Shown here one piece after another: positions 33,326 to 42,031 of a DNA stretch of 64,000 nt. A program made the position numbers and the translations under genes. The DNA is from CAYJPA01 sp964371945 (lineage in GTDB: Bacteria > Chloroflexota > Chloroflexia > Thermomicrobiales > UBA6265). Below the pieces are notes generated by a model. It saw nothing but the letters and a program-made list of their open reading frames with translations, was not told where the DNA came from and made no database searches. The stretch is taken from contig CAYJPA010000006.1 of NCBI GenBank assembly GCA_964371945.1, forward strand, positions 1 to 64,000, written 5' to 3'. The stretch's first letter is position 1; every line of letters begins with the position of its first letter.

Positions 33326-33557
33326 TACGTGCCCTCCTCGCTGAAATAAACCGAACTGCAGCGCCACGTTGAGTCCAAACTACGGTGCACAAGTTGCCAT
33401 CTATGATTCCCGTAGTGAGGAACCGGACTTCACCAATGTAGTTGCTCTTACTAGTGACCTCAGGTCGACCATCGAACAATGCCTTCACGTTGAGAAAGTC
33501 CAAACCATGCTTGTCCATGTTGGTTTGTCGTTTCTCTTCATCCCATTCATACATCAT
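33288..33557 (-). CDS. brnT: BrnT-type toxin (RelE-like ribonuclease)
   Basis: The 89-residue protein matches BrnT: YEWDEEKRQTNMDKHGLDF at the start, GEVRFLTTGIIDGNLCTVVWTQRG in the sheet, and the C-terminal VRFISARRARNAEDREYR with the catalytic basic residues. Two adjacent ATG codons (33557, 33554) can serve as start. It is followed by its overlapping antitoxin. BrnT toxins cleave mRNA and block translation under stress when the antitoxin is degraded. Confidence 0.87.
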   Translation of the reverse strand: MMYEWDEEKRQTNMDKHGLDFLNVKALFDGRPEVTSKSNYIGEVRFLTTGIIDGNLCTVVWTQRGAAVRFISARRARNAEDREYRKLFG

Positions 33558-33701
33558 AGCAGGTTGTACCTACACTTGTAACTACAACGGCGGTGAGACT
33601 GCGTTAAGTCGATTTGGACATATGGAAATACGACCTTCAGAATCCCACTCGACAGTAATATCAGTCAACGCGCGATACCTCTACTTTGATACCGAACTTG
33701 C
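33558..33701. other. Upstream region of brnTA, promoter/operator expected
   Basis: These 144 bases are AT-richer than the surroundings. A minus-strand stretch reads ITVEWDSEGRISICPNRLN, slightly like a HicB/DUF1902 start, but it has no start codon context or length. No clear palindrome for BrnA binding was found by eye. Confidence 0.25.
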
Positions 33702-34625
33702 TTACGATCGTTTCATTCTTGGCAATAGTACGCCGGCGATAACGAGAACCGCGCCCCCGACCTTGAGCAGCCCGAACGATTCGTTGAAGACGATCGCGGA
33801 CATGATCCCGCTCAAGATGGGTACGATTAACCCATAACTGGAGGTCATTGCAGCCCCGCGATGTTGAATCGCGTAGTTCCAGAGTTGGTAGGCAACATAG
33901 ACCGGGAAGATCACGACATAGAACGTGCCGAGCCAGAATCGCAGGGGAATACCGCTCCAGTCCTGATCGACCAAACTCGGACCGGCCACAACAAACAGCG
34001 GAATCGTTCCAAAGAGCAGTGAATACGCGGTATATGTCACGGCAGGATAGATTCGCACGAGTGGACGATTCACCACGCCGTAGAACGCGAACGCGACGGC
34101 GGCGCCGAGGCTCAGTGCTGCCCCAAGCACAGAATCGTCGCCGCTTCGTTTGTCGGACAAGAAGACGATGACTCCTCCGACGGCAACCAGGATTCCAATC
34201 CAGCCGTAGCGCGGAGTCGGTTCGCCCATCAGCGCGAGCATGAGCATCGTGAAGAGCGGCACCATTGCCACGAGCAATGAGAGCGTGAAGACCGACGAGT
34301 GGTCTAGCCCAAGTACTGAGCAGATCTGATAGAGGGTGTAGCCTGGGATGCTCGCCATCAGGAACCGGGGAAGATCCCGGCGCCGGATTGTAAGCGGCAC
34401 ATTTTGATCGCGTCGATGCTTCATGCAAAGGACGGCGAACGCGAGCAAGTTGATCCAGAGAAACCGAAGGAGGGTGTACGGAAGCGGATCGATAAACGTG
34501 AAGGCGTCTTTCATCGCGATGAAGGTCGACGCCCAGATGACGACCACAGCCCAAAGCGCAATCTCCGGTCCGAATTGAAGACGATTCTTGCGCACACCCG
34601 CCGCAAATGAGCGCTCAATCGCCAC
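33702..34625 (-). CDS. EamA/DMT-family transporter
   Basis: The 307-residue protein has about ten membrane helices arranged as two EamA repeats. The first starts at ALWAVVVIWASTFIAMKDAF and the second at LGAALSLGAAVAFAFYGVV. GTG 34625 follows AGGAGG at eight bases; the frame remains open to 34802 but the extension has no membrane or family character and runs across the divergent regulator's promoter. DMT transporters export amino acids or other metabolites. The divergent MocR regulator 149 bases away probably controls it, and together they suggest an amino-acid or vitamin B6-linked substrate. Confidence 0.85.
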   Translation of the reverse strand: MAIERSFAAGVRKNRLQFGPEIALWAVVVIWASTFIAMKDAFTFIDPLPYTLLRFLWINLLAFAVLCMKHRRDQNVPLTIRRRDLPRFLMASIPGYTLYQICSVLGLDHSSVFTLSLLVAMVPLFTMLMLALMGEPTPRYGWIGILVAVGGVIVFLSDKRSGDDSVLGAALSLGAAVAFAFYGVVNRPLVRIYPAVTYTAYSLLFGTIPLFVVAGPSLVDQDWSGIPLRFWLGTFYVVIFPVYVAYQLWNYAIQHRGAAMTSSYGLIVPILSGIMSAIVFNESFGLLKVGGAVLVIAGVLLPRMKRS

Positions 34626-34773
34626 GAACTGTGCCTCCTGTCCAATCTCGTTGGGCGATCCTATCCGCGGAGTCTCAGCCTGTCCACCACCACCATTGTG
34701 GCCTTTCAGTCGACTACGATTCGCGTCTCGCAACCTGGCCACTTCGATATCGACCTGAACAAGGAGGAAACGG

Positions 34774-36243
34774 GTGGACCTACTCATCCCGCTGGATCGC
34801 ACACTCGATCAACCGCTTCGAGATCAGCTCTATGCCGGGCTACGAACGGCCGTCGTAGACGGGCGGCTCACGCTCGGCGCCCGCCTTCCCGCTTCACGTG
34901 TGCTCGCGAAAACGCTTGGGATCTCTCGCTTCACTGTGGACGACGCCTATTCGCGATTGATTGCCGATGGATACATCGCCGGGCGCCATGGCTCGGGGAC
35001 GTACGTGGCCCACACTGCCGCTGAGCGGGAAACAATGCGGATCGATGAGGCAAAGAAAGCCGAACCGGCTCCCCGGCAGTGGTCGAGTTGGGCCAAACGT
35101 TTGGGGCCTTCTCTTTCGCCTTATCCGACACCACCAGTTCGATATTCATTAAAGCAGGGTGTGCCGGCGCTCAATCCGTTTCCGTTGGCTGTATGGCGGC
35201 GATGTCAGGCAAAAGTCGGCAAGATCATGTCGGCTGAATTGTACGGCTATGGCTCGCTTCGAGGTTACGAGCCCTTGCGCACAGCAGTCCAAGGCTACCT
35301 AGGACGATCCCGGATGCTTCGATGCTCGCTCGATCAGATCGTGATCACGACGGGAGCCCAGGAGGGGCTCGATCTGATTTCGCGTCTTTTTCTGGATGAC
35401 GGTGACCGGGTTGTGATCGAGGAGCCGTCATATCCAACTGCCCGCCGCTCTTTTCTCGCGGCGGGGGCGACCCTACTTCCGGTCCCGGTCGATAGAGACG
35501 GTCTGCAGGTCGATTCTCTGGGCGACCGGGAATCGACCGCAAAGTTGCTCTATGTCACTCCGTCGCATCAGTTTCCGACCGGCGGATTGCTGCCACTCAA
35601 CCGCCGGCGGGCATTACTCGAATGGGCAAGACTGACTGAGACTCTGATCGTCGAAGATGACTATGACAGCGAGTTTCGGTACGGTCAGCGGCCGGTCGAA
35701 GCGCTTGCGGCGCTCGACTCGTCGCTATCAGGCGACCGGTCGGTGATCTACATCGGCACCTTCTCGAAGGTGCTCTTTCCCTCGCTTCGGCTTGGCTACG
35801 TGGTTCTTCCGCCAGACCTGGTCGATCGGATGCTGGCCGCGAAGGAGATCGCCGATCGTCATCCGCCGACACTCGAGCAAGCTGCGCTCGCCGAGTTCGT
35901 CAACGGCGGACATTTCGAGCGCCACCTCGCCCGGATGCGACGCGTCTATGCTGCACGATCCTCAGCGATGTTGACAGCGGTTGCGCGCCACTTCGGTGAC
36001 CGAGCGGCGCCACATTCGGCATCGACGACCGCGGGACTCCATATTCTCGTTCAGTTCGAGGTGCCGTACGGCGAAACCGAGATGATGCGCCGGGCAAGCG
36101 GAGCGGGCGTGCTGATCGATCCGGCGTCGCCCTGTTACTTGTCGCCGCCTACTGAAGCGGGCGCTTTGTTGGGGTACTCGGTGATGAATGAAGTGGGCAT
36201 CGATCAGGGAATCGCCGTGCTCGCGAAAGCGCTCTTGAATTGA
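34774..36243 (+). CDS. MocR/PdxR-type GntR-aminotransferase regulator
   Basis: The 489-residue protein joins a GntR winged helix (1-80; LPASRVLAKTLGISRFTVDDAYSRL) to an aminotransferase-like domain (about 120-489). The latter has the PLP lysine in IGTFSKVLFPSLRLGY (K332) and VEDDYDSEFRY near 293-303, as in MocR regulators. GTG 34774 follows AAGGAGG at six bases. Such proteins sense PLP or a PLP-amino acid adduct and control transport or metabolism genes. The divergent EamA transporter is the obvious target. Confidence 0.9.
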   Translation: MDLLIPLDRTLDQPLRDQLYAGLRTAVVDGRLTLGARLPASRVLAKTLGISRFTVDDAYSRLIADGYIAGRHGSGTYVAHTAAERETMRIDEAKKAEPAPRQWSSWAKRLGPSLSPYPTPPVRYSLKQGVPALNPFPLAVWRRCQAKVGKIMSAELYGYGSLRGYEPLRTAVQGYLGRSRMLRCSLDQIVITTGAQEGLDLISRLFLDDGDRVVIEEPSYPTARRSFLAAGATLLPVPVDRDGLQVDSLGDRESTAKLLYVTPSHQFPTGGLLPLNRRRALLEWARLTETLIVEDDYDSEFRYGQRPVEALAALDSSLSGDRSVIYIGTFSKVLFPSLRLGYVVLPPDLVDRMLAAKEIADRHPPTLEQAALAEFVNGGHFERHLARMRRVYAARSSAMLTAVARHFGDRAAPHSASTTAGLHILVQFEVPYGETEMMRRASGAGVLIDPASPCYLSPPTEAGALLGYSVMNEVGIDQGIAVLAKALLN

Positions 36244-36253
36244 TGGTATTGGC

Positions 36254-37024
36254 TCAATTTTGAGTTGTTACGGTCAACCCGTCATAAGCCACGCGCACAT
36301 TGGGCGGCAGTAGTGCGCTCGCCTCGACGTGACTGATCTCGTGACTCAAGTGAATCAGATACGCGGCTCGCGGTTGCAGATCCCCGATGATCGCGACCGC
36401 CTCTTCGATGCTCAGGTGTGTCGGATGGGGACGCTTCCGGAGCGCATTCAGCACGAGCACATCGAGGCCGGACAGCAACCCCAGTGACGAATCAGGAATC
36501 GTCTTCGCATCGGTAATGTACGCGAAATCGCCAAACCGGTATCCGAGCACCCGCATCTTTCCGTGCATCACCGGCACCGGTGTCACCGTGCGACCCAGAA
36601 GCTCGAATGGTTCTTCGACGACATTCAACAACAGATCTGGTTTCCCGCCGTAGAACGGAAACGCGTCGACGAAGGCATAGGCAAAGCGTGTACTCAACAT
36701 TTTCGCGGTGTCCGAACCGGCGTAAACCGGGAGGTGAGCAGCACTGAGCTCATTGAAGCGCCGGAGATCGTCAAAGCCACCAACGTGATCGGCGTGCGCG
36801 TGGGTGAAGAGCACCGCATCGACTCGACTCAACCCAGTGGCAAGCGCCTGCGATCGGAGCTCCGTCGACGTGTCGATCAACACGGTCTTGCCGTCATAAC
36901 GGACAACCGCCGAAGTCCGGCCGCGCGTGTCACGCGAGTCCGTTGAGCGACAGACATTGCATTCGCAGCCGATGACAGGGATGCCGTTCGACGTTCCGGT
37001 TCCGAGAAAGGTGATTTCAGTCAT
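36254..37024 (-). CDS. MBL-fold metallo-hydrolase, PhnP-like
   Basis: The 256-residue enzyme has TFLGTGTSNGIPVIGCECNVC near 5-25, where the clustered cysteines match the PhnP structural zinc region. The metal motif is HAHADH (H75, H77, D79, H80), with further ligands at MHGKMR, YITDAK and HLSHE. PhnP hydrolyses cyclic phosphodiesters such as phosphoribosyl cyclic phosphate; relatives without a phn cluster act on other cyclic phosphates. No phn genes are present here, so the substrate is open. It converges with the MocR gene, their stops being 10 bases apart. Confidence 0.82.
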   Translation of the reverse strand: MTEITFLGTGTSNGIPVIGCECNVCRSTDSRDTRGRTSAVVRYDGKTVLIDTSTELRSQALATGLSRVDAVLFTHAHADHVGGFDDLRRFNELSAAHLPVYAGSDTAKMLSTRFAYAFVDAFPFYGGKPDLLLNVVEEPFELLGRTVTPVPVMHGKMRVLGYRFGDFAYITDAKTIPDSSLGLLSGLDVLVLNALRKRPHPTHLSIEEAVAIIGDLQPRAAYLIHLSHEISHVEASALLPPNVRVAYDGLTVTTQN

Positions 37025-37331
37025 TTCGGGGTAATTTCAACACCTTCGGCCGTGCTCAAATCAGCACGGAACGTGGCGGCAAGATTTGCCGCAAGCGGAC
37101 CCGGCGCGAGTATAGCCCGAGTTCGCCAACGGTTCGGTGCGGTCGTACCTTCGATTACCGGCCTATTCTCCTTTGGGACCAAAGTGGTGAAGCGACCGCT
37201 TCTCACTTCCCCACCCGCTCACTAGCATGAGGGAAGCAAGTTGACGGAACGTGCGCCCCGGCGTCGGCCAAGGCGATCGTGCAGTCGATCATTTGCGACT
37301 GAACCTGTGAGCGTTACCTGAGGTGCACTCG

Positions 37332-38594
37332 ATGAAAACGATCCCGGGCGGAGCGGCGGCCGTACATGCCGACCAGACTTCTCCCGCCTTTGCATCTCCA
37401 GCATCGCCAATTGGCGCGGCCGGTGGCGTGGCGCGACCCGTCGATGTTGTAGCGGCCGGCCTTGCGTCGATTGCTTCAGAGCGTACGACTTCGGGAATCT
37501 ATCGAGCTGGCTGCGCAATCGCCAATCGCCTTCCCGCCGTCAGCGGCGTTGCCGTGCTTCGTCCCGACGACCGTGGCCTGCTCAAAGCGGTGTACGCGAT
37601 TCCAACTGGCATTCCAACCGAACTGGCGTCCGCCGCGACCGCTTCGCTGCACAAGCGGTGGATTGCGTCACATGCGCCGGGGGCCCTTGCTCATGCGCTT
37701 GGCCCGTATTCTGTCGATGACCGTCCGGAGCTTTTGATCGTGCCGCTCGTAAGCGGTGACAGCATGCTCGGGGGACTGCTGCTGGCCGGGAAGCGCGGCA
37801 CCATTGTCGCCTCTTCACCGGCGGAGCGGATCAGCGCCAGCGCAATTGCGGCGGTGATGGCCCAAGCACTCGAAGTCGCAGGACTTCGTCAACGGATGGA
37901 CCAGTCGATCTCCAGAATCGAGCACGATGCCGAGCTCACATCCGCGCGAAAAACGATCAGCCGTGAGTTGCACGACGGTCCAACGCAGGATCTTGCGCTC
38001 GCGGGTTTGACACTGGACCGGCTCGTGATTGCGCTGGGAGCAGATCAGCCGATTTCGGCAGACGCTCGTCAGGCACGAGATTTGATCGACCGGGCGGTGC
38101 TCGGCATGCGCAATTCGATCGGCAAGCTCCGGTCACAACAACCGCCGGCGCCGAGCATCACAGGACCGCTCCGCGAATTGCTGGCCGAAATGGACCCGGC
38201 GGCGCCTGAGCTCAAGGTCGATTTCCAGGAGGTCAGCGGCGTTCGGCTCGCGCCTGAAGTCGAGCGCGCCATGATCGGCATCGTTCGCGAGGCGCTCCAC
38301 AACGTACGCAAGCACGCCAACGCCGACAGCGTCCGGCTCGAGGTTCGCCGGGTCAATGACTCGGTCGAGATCGCGGTCACGGACGATGGTGTCGGTATTC
38401 AGGGCAATGCTCCGCTCGGACATTTCGGGTTGGAGCAGATTCGTGAGCTCGCCGAGGAGACCGGCGGGCGTTTGGAGGTCGATTCGCATCAGGGAACAGG
38501 CTCTGGCACATCGGTCAGGGCCTGGATTCCCCTCTCAAGTCAAGCTCCGGCCGTAGCGGCCGGAGTGGCGATGCCGGTGACGAAAGCGTCGTAA
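37332..38594 (+). CDS. NarL-family sensor histidine kinase with GAF-like domain
   Basis: The 420-residue protein has no membrane span. A GAF-like sensory part spans about 45-185 (AGCAIANRLPAVSGVAVLRPDDRG), and the HisKA_3 dimerisation helix has the phospho-accepting His in RELHDGPTQD (H214). The HATPase domain has N324 in ALHNVRKHA, DDGVGI near 351 and the G-rich GHFGLEQI. ATG 37332 follows GAGGTG; GTG 37323 in frame is possible. The partner regulator starts 85 bases later. The cytosolic location and GAF domain suggest sensing of a small molecule or redox signal. Confidence 0.88.
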   Translation: MKTIPGGAAAVHADQTSPAFASPASPIGAAGGVARPVDVVAAGLASIASERTTSGIYRAGCAIANRLPAVSGVAVLRPDDRGLLKAVYAIPTGIPTELASAATASLHKRWIASHAPGALAHALGPYSVDDRPELLIVPLVSGDSMLGGLLLAGKRGTIVASSPAERISASAIAAVMAQALEVAGLRQRMDQSISRIEHDAELTSARKTISRELHDGPTQDLALAGLTLDRLVIALGADQPISADARQARDLIDRAVLGMRNSIGKLRSQQPPAPSITGPLRELLAEMDPAAPELKVDFQEVSGVRLAPEVERAMIGIVREALHNVRKHANADSVRLEVRRVNDSVEIAVTDDGVGIQGNAPLGHFGLEQIRELAEETGGRLEVDSHQGTGSGTSVRAWIPLSSQAPAVAAGVAMPVTKAS

Positions 38595-38679
38595 CGGCGA
38601 TCGCCAGTGAACAAGACAAGCGCTGGGATTTACCAGCAGCACGACTCGTTGAGACGGCATCAATGCCGGAGGTGGACGG

Positions 38680-39459
38680 TTGAACGACCAGGGGCAAGGA
38701 GCCGATCAAAACGGCCACAAACTTAGCGGCTCACCCGCGGCTGCTCACCCGGCCGCGTCTGGCGCCCAGACGACCAACAGCGGAAGTGAGAAGCTCACTG
38801 TCCTGCTCGCGGACGATCATCATCTCTTTCGCGAGGGATTGCGACAGTTGCTCGAAGCGACGGACGAGATCACGGTCGTCGGAGAAGCCTCCAACGGCGA
38901 GGAAGCGATTCGGCTCGCCCGAGCGCTCGATCCGCGGGTAATTTTGATGGATATCAACATGCCCGTGGTTGACGGCATCCGCGCGACCGAAGCGGTCACG
39001 CGCTACTGCCCTCGAACGAGTGTGATCGTGCTCACCATGTTTTGGGAGGACGACTATGCGATCCAAGCAGTTCGCGCCGGCGCCAAGGGGTATCTCCTCA
39101 AGAACGCGCGCTCGGACGAAGTTGTGCGCGCGGTCCGGCTGGCCGCCGCCGGCGGTTCCGCGATCGATCCGTCTCTAGCACCGGTACTGTTACGGGAATA
39201 CCATCGGATGTTGACGCGCGCGCCCGAGGATGGGCAGCGCGAAGGTGCACTCAACCAGCGCGACCACACGTTGCTGCGGCTCCTGGCCGGAGGCTACAAC
39301 AACAAGCAGATCGCGAACGAGCTCTCGCTCGCCGAAAGCACGGTCAAGAACAATCTCTCCGCGCTTTTTCAGAAGATCGGCGTACGCGATCGCACCCAGG
39401 CGGTACTCTACGCCTTCCAAGAAGGCCTCGTCACCCGGCCAATGACGCACGCAACCTAG
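38680..39459 (+). CDS. NarL/LuxR-family response regulator
   Basis: The 259-residue regulator has an unusual Ala/Gly/Ser-rich N-terminal extension (1-37), a complete receiver (acidic pair D45-D46, phospho-site D91 in LMDINMP, K141 in GYLLKNA) and a NarL HTH (about 190-250; NKQIANELSLAESTVKNNLSALFQKIG). The start is TTG 38680 behind GGAGGTG; a later start inside the extension cannot be excluded. It lies directly after the kinase gene and is the probable partner. A T-run terminator follows. Confidence 0.88.
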   Translation: MNDQGQGADQNGHKLSGSPAAAHPAASGAQTTNSGSEKLTVLLADDHHLFREGLRQLLEATDEITVVGEASNGEEAIRLARALDPRVILMDINMPVVDGIRATEAVTRYCPRTSVIVLTMFWEDDYAIQAVRAGAKGYLLKNARSDEVVRAVRLAAAGGSAIDPSLAPVLLREYHRMLTRAPEDGQREGALNQRDHTLLRLLAGGYNNKQIANELSLAESTVKNNLSALFQKIGVRDRTQAVLYAFQEGLVTRPMTHAT

Positions 39460-39480
39460 CCCAAAGATCGGTCAACGCGG

Positions 39481-39516
39481 AACCGCCGGCGGATTCTTCG
39501 ACCGGCGGTTTTCTTG
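39481..39516 (+). terminator. Rho-independent terminator after the response regulator
   Basis: AACCGCCGG and CCGGCGGTT pair (nine bases, 12-base loop) and are followed by TTCTTGT. It ends the kinase-regulator operon. Confidence 0.75.
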
Positions 39517-39547
39517 TCTGTTCTGTCTCCAGTTTGAGCGGCGCCGG

Positions 39548-40006
39548 TTAGCTTCCGGCGGCCATCGGTTCACGGCGTTCGCAGAGCAGCAGATGATCGG
39601 CGGCGAGCACCGTTTCGCCGCGCTGGTTTGTCGCTTCGATGTGTTCGACCACGAACCCCATCTCGGGTCGTTTGTGATCGCGCTTGTCGACGATCGTGAC
39701 CTTGCTGGTGATGGTGTCGCCAATGAAGACCGGTTTGATGAAGCGCAGGCGGTCATAGCCGTACGAGAAGGCGCGTGGATTGATGTCGCCCGCCGTCATC
39801 CCGACCGCGACGCTGAAGATCAAGGTGCCGTGCGCGACACGTTGTCCGAACTCCTGGGACTTGCACCATTCCGCATCCATGTGATGCGGGTAGAAATCGC
39901 CGGTTTGCCCGGCGTGGATCACAATGTCGGTTTCCGTGATCGTGCGTCCCCCGGTCGTTCGGGTCGCCTCCAACTGATAGTCCTCGAAGAATAGCTCCCG
40001 AAACAT
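39548..40006 (-). CDS. MaoC-like (R)-specific enoyl-CoA hydratase domain protein
   Basis: The 152-residue hot-dog protein carries the hydratase motif AGQTGDFYPHHMD near 32-44 with the Asp and His expected for MaoC-type dehydration, followed by VAHGTLIFSVAVG. It is three bases downstream of the IclR gene, so the two form one operon. The divergent unit includes a CoA-transferase, so a hydration or dehydration step on a CoA thioester is likely. The acyl group is unknown. Confidence 0.83.
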   Translation of the reverse strand: MFRELFFEDYQLEATRTTGGRTITETDIVIHAGQTGDFYPHHMDAEWCKSQEFGQRVAHGTLIFSVAVGMTAGDINPRAFSYGYDRLRFIKPVFIGDTITSKVTIVDKRDHKRPEMGFVVEHIEATNQRGETVLAADHLLLCERREPMAAGS

Positions 40007-40009
40007 GCG

Positions 40010-40798
40010 TCAGCTCCTCCTGGGTGTGATGAGTCCTGCTGATTCACCGATCGCAACCGCGCATCGCAGCATAGGTTCGACCATCTCCTGCAAAAACGTT
40101 CCTCGCGATTGCGGCAGTGCCGCGATCGCAAGCGCTGTTTTGAGACGGCCCGTTGGGCTTCCGACGAGCACAGCCAGATCCGTCACGCCGCGAGTCGACT
40201 CACCGTAGGCCTCCTCGAATCCGCGGCCGCGAATACGATCGAGACGTGAATCGATCCTGCTACGAGCCGATTCAGAGAGCTCCCGATAATCAACATCACG
40301 CTCCAGCAGCTCTCGACACTCCTGTTCCTCCAGATAGGCAAGCAGTAGCCGGCCAGAAGCCGCTCGATGCAGCGAGATCGTGCTCCCTATCTCGACCGAG
40401 ACTCGTACCCTCGCTGGGCTCTCGACCTGATAAATCACCAGCAGGCGGTCGCGCTCGATCACACTGAGGTGACAACCCTGTTGCGTCTCTTCCGCCAAAT
40501 TGCGCATAGGCCGGTCGGCGGATCGGATCAAAGCATCGAATGGCGAATGAGCATGGGCAAGTTCGAATAATCGAAGTGTCAGGCTGTAAGCGCCGGAGTC
40601 GGGATCTCGTTTGATGTATCCACGCCGCTCGAGTGTGGTCAGCATCCGGAAGAGCTCGGTCGGGCGTCGATCGAGCTCACGCGCCAACTGCGCTTGCGTT
40701 AGGGGCAATGACCTCGTCGCCAGGCACTCGAGCAGATCGAGTCCCTTATCGAGTGCCGGTACGTGGTAGTAGGGTTCCGACTCGAGTTCGCTTGACAT
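40010..40798 (-). CDS. IclR-family transcriptional regulator
   Basis: The 262-residue protein has an N-terminal winged helix (about 10-75; PALDKGLDLLECLATRSLPLTQAQLARELDRR) and the IclR effector domain (about 85-255; GCHLSVIERDRLLVIYQVES, then RAASGRLLLAYL). IclR proteins bind small carboxylic or aromatic effectors. It is transcribed with MaoC and divergently from the binding-protein/CoA-transferase unit 81 bases away. A palindromic AT-rich site lies in between. It probably controls both arms. Confidence 0.88.
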   Translation of the reverse strand: MSSELESEPYYHVPALDKGLDLLECLATRSLPLTQAQLARELDRRPTELFRMLTTLERRGYIKRDPDSGAYSLTLRLFELAHAHSPFDALIRSADRPMRNLAEETQQGCHLSVIERDRLLVIYQVESPARVRVSVEIGSTISLHRAASGRLLLAYLEEQECRELLERDVDYRELSESARSRIDSRLDRIRGRGFEEAYGESTRGVTDLAVLVGSPTGRLKTALAIAALPQSRGTFLQEMVEPMLRCAVAIGESAGLITPRRS

Positions 40799-40816
40799 CG
40801 TTCACCCATAAATGCA

Positions 40817-40837
40817 AGATTTGTCAACAAACAATCT
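40817..40837. promoter_or_regulatory. AT-rich inverted repeat in the IclR divergent region
   Basis: AGATT and AATCT flank a perfect inner repeat TTTGT-CA-ACAAA (40820-40831). It lies between the divergent IclR and binding-protein starts, where an IclR dimer would be expected to act. The site stands out as AT-rich in GC-rich surroundings. Confidence 0.45.
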
Positions 40838-40879
40838 AACGTATTGCCCCGAATCGTGCGCTATCGCCGGAGATCTCTT

Positions 40880-42031
40880 ATGCCGCACAGCGTCGCGCTG
40901 ACCGGAATCACGTGGAACCACTCCCGCGGCTACACGCCGCTTGTTGCGACCGCTCAGCGGTTCATGGACGAGCATCCGCAGGTTTCGATCGAATGGCAAA
41001 AGCGCTCGCTGAAGGATTTCGGCGATTTTCCGATCCAACGACTTGCCGAGCAATATGATCTGCTGATCATCGACCATCCCTTTGCCGGTTACGCGGCGAC
41101 TCATCCCGTGCTGGCGCCGCTCGACGAACTTCTGGAGGCGGATTACCTGGCGGATCAGGCCGCGAACAGTGTCGGGCCGTCGTACTCAAGCTACGTTGAG
41201 GGAGGTCATCTCTGGGCATTGCCGGTGGATGCCGCGGCACCTATAAGCGGCTATCGCCCCGATTTGCTCGATAAGCACGGGCTAACGATTCCGCAAACCT
41301 GGGACGAACTGCTAGAGCTTGCACGACGAGGATTGGTCGCGGTTCCGGCGGCGCCGGTCGATACGTTGATGAACTTCTACATGTTGTGCTTGGGGCTCGG
41401 AGAAGTGCCGTTTCAAAACGCCGAAATCGTTGTCTCGCCGGGAACCGGGCTCGAAGCACTCGTTGCATTGCGAGAGCTCATCGAGATCGCGGGACCGGAG
41501 AACATCGATCGCAATCCAATTCGCACCTGGGAAGCGATGTCGCGAACCGATCGGTACGTCTACTGCCCCTTCGCTTACGGTTACGCCAACTACGGCCGAG
41601 CAGATTTTGCGAGCAATCGATTGCGCTTTGGTGGGCTCGTCACCTTCAAAAGCACCCAGTTGCGCTCGACGCTCGGGGGAACCGGGCTCGCGATATCGGC
41701 TAAGTGCCAGGACGTGCAAATCGCGGTCAAATACGCCGCGCACGTGGCAGGCTCTCAGTGTCAGAGCGGCTTCTACACGCTTACAGGCGGTCAGCCCGGC
41801 CATCGCGCGGCATGGCTCGACCCGTTCAACAACGATCTCTGCAACGGTTTCTTCGTAAACACGCTGCAAACACACGATGATGCTTACCTTCGGCCGCGAT
41901 ATCGCGGTTACATTCCATTCCAGGATCAGGCTGGCGACATTGTTCGGGATTACCTTCGAGACGGAGGCGATCCCGGGAAGGTGCTGACGAGCATCGACGA
42001 GCTTTACAGGCTGAGTCGCGTCGATGCCTGA
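40880..42031 (+). CDS. Family 1 solute-binding-like protein lacking a signal peptide
   Basis: The 383-residue protein has the extracellular family 1 (sugar-type) binding fold: TPLVATAQRFMDEHPQVSIEWQ, LDELLEADYL, and IPQTWDELLELARR. It begins MPHSVALTGITWNHSRG, with no hydrophobic signal, lipobox or Tat motif. Extending upstream to 40844 adds only basic residues and no helix. So the protein appears to stay in the cytosol, unusual for this fold. Its last codons overlap the CoA-transferase start by eight bases. No ABC permease or ATPase belongs to the unit. A cytosolic sensor or enzyme-partner role is inferred. Confidence 0.75.
   Translation: MPHSVALTGITWNHSRGYTPLVATAQRFMDEHPQVSIEWQKRSLKDFGDFPIQRLAEQYDLLIIDHPFAGYAATHPVLAPLDELLEADYLADQAANSVGPSYSSYVEGGHLWALPVDAAAPISGYRPDLLDKHGLTIPQTWDELLELARRGLVAVPAAPVDTLMNFYMLCLGLGEVPFQNAEIVVSPGTGLEALVALRELIEIAGPENIDRNPIRTWEAMSRTDRYVYCPFAYGYANYGRADFASNRLRFGGLVTFKSTQLRSTLGGTGLAISAKCQDVQIAVKYAAHVAGSQCQSGFYTLTGGQPGHRAAWLDPFNNDLCNGFFVNTLQTHDDAYLRPRYRGYIPFQDQAGDIVRDYLRDGGDPGKVLTSIDELYRLSRVDA

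Noticed and set aside
33558..33701. HicB-like start ITVEWDSEG on the minus strand
   Set aside because: Too short, no start codon or partner; similarity rests on a few residues.
34626..34802. Extended N-terminus of the EamA transporter
   Set aside because: The added residues are hydrophilic, cross the divergent MocR promoter, and GTG 34625 has a well-placed AGGAGG.
37021..37206. 61-residue minus-strand frame overlapping the MBL gene start (ATGA)
   Set aside because: The overlap is suggestive but no ribosome site, domain or conserved-looking segment is visible.
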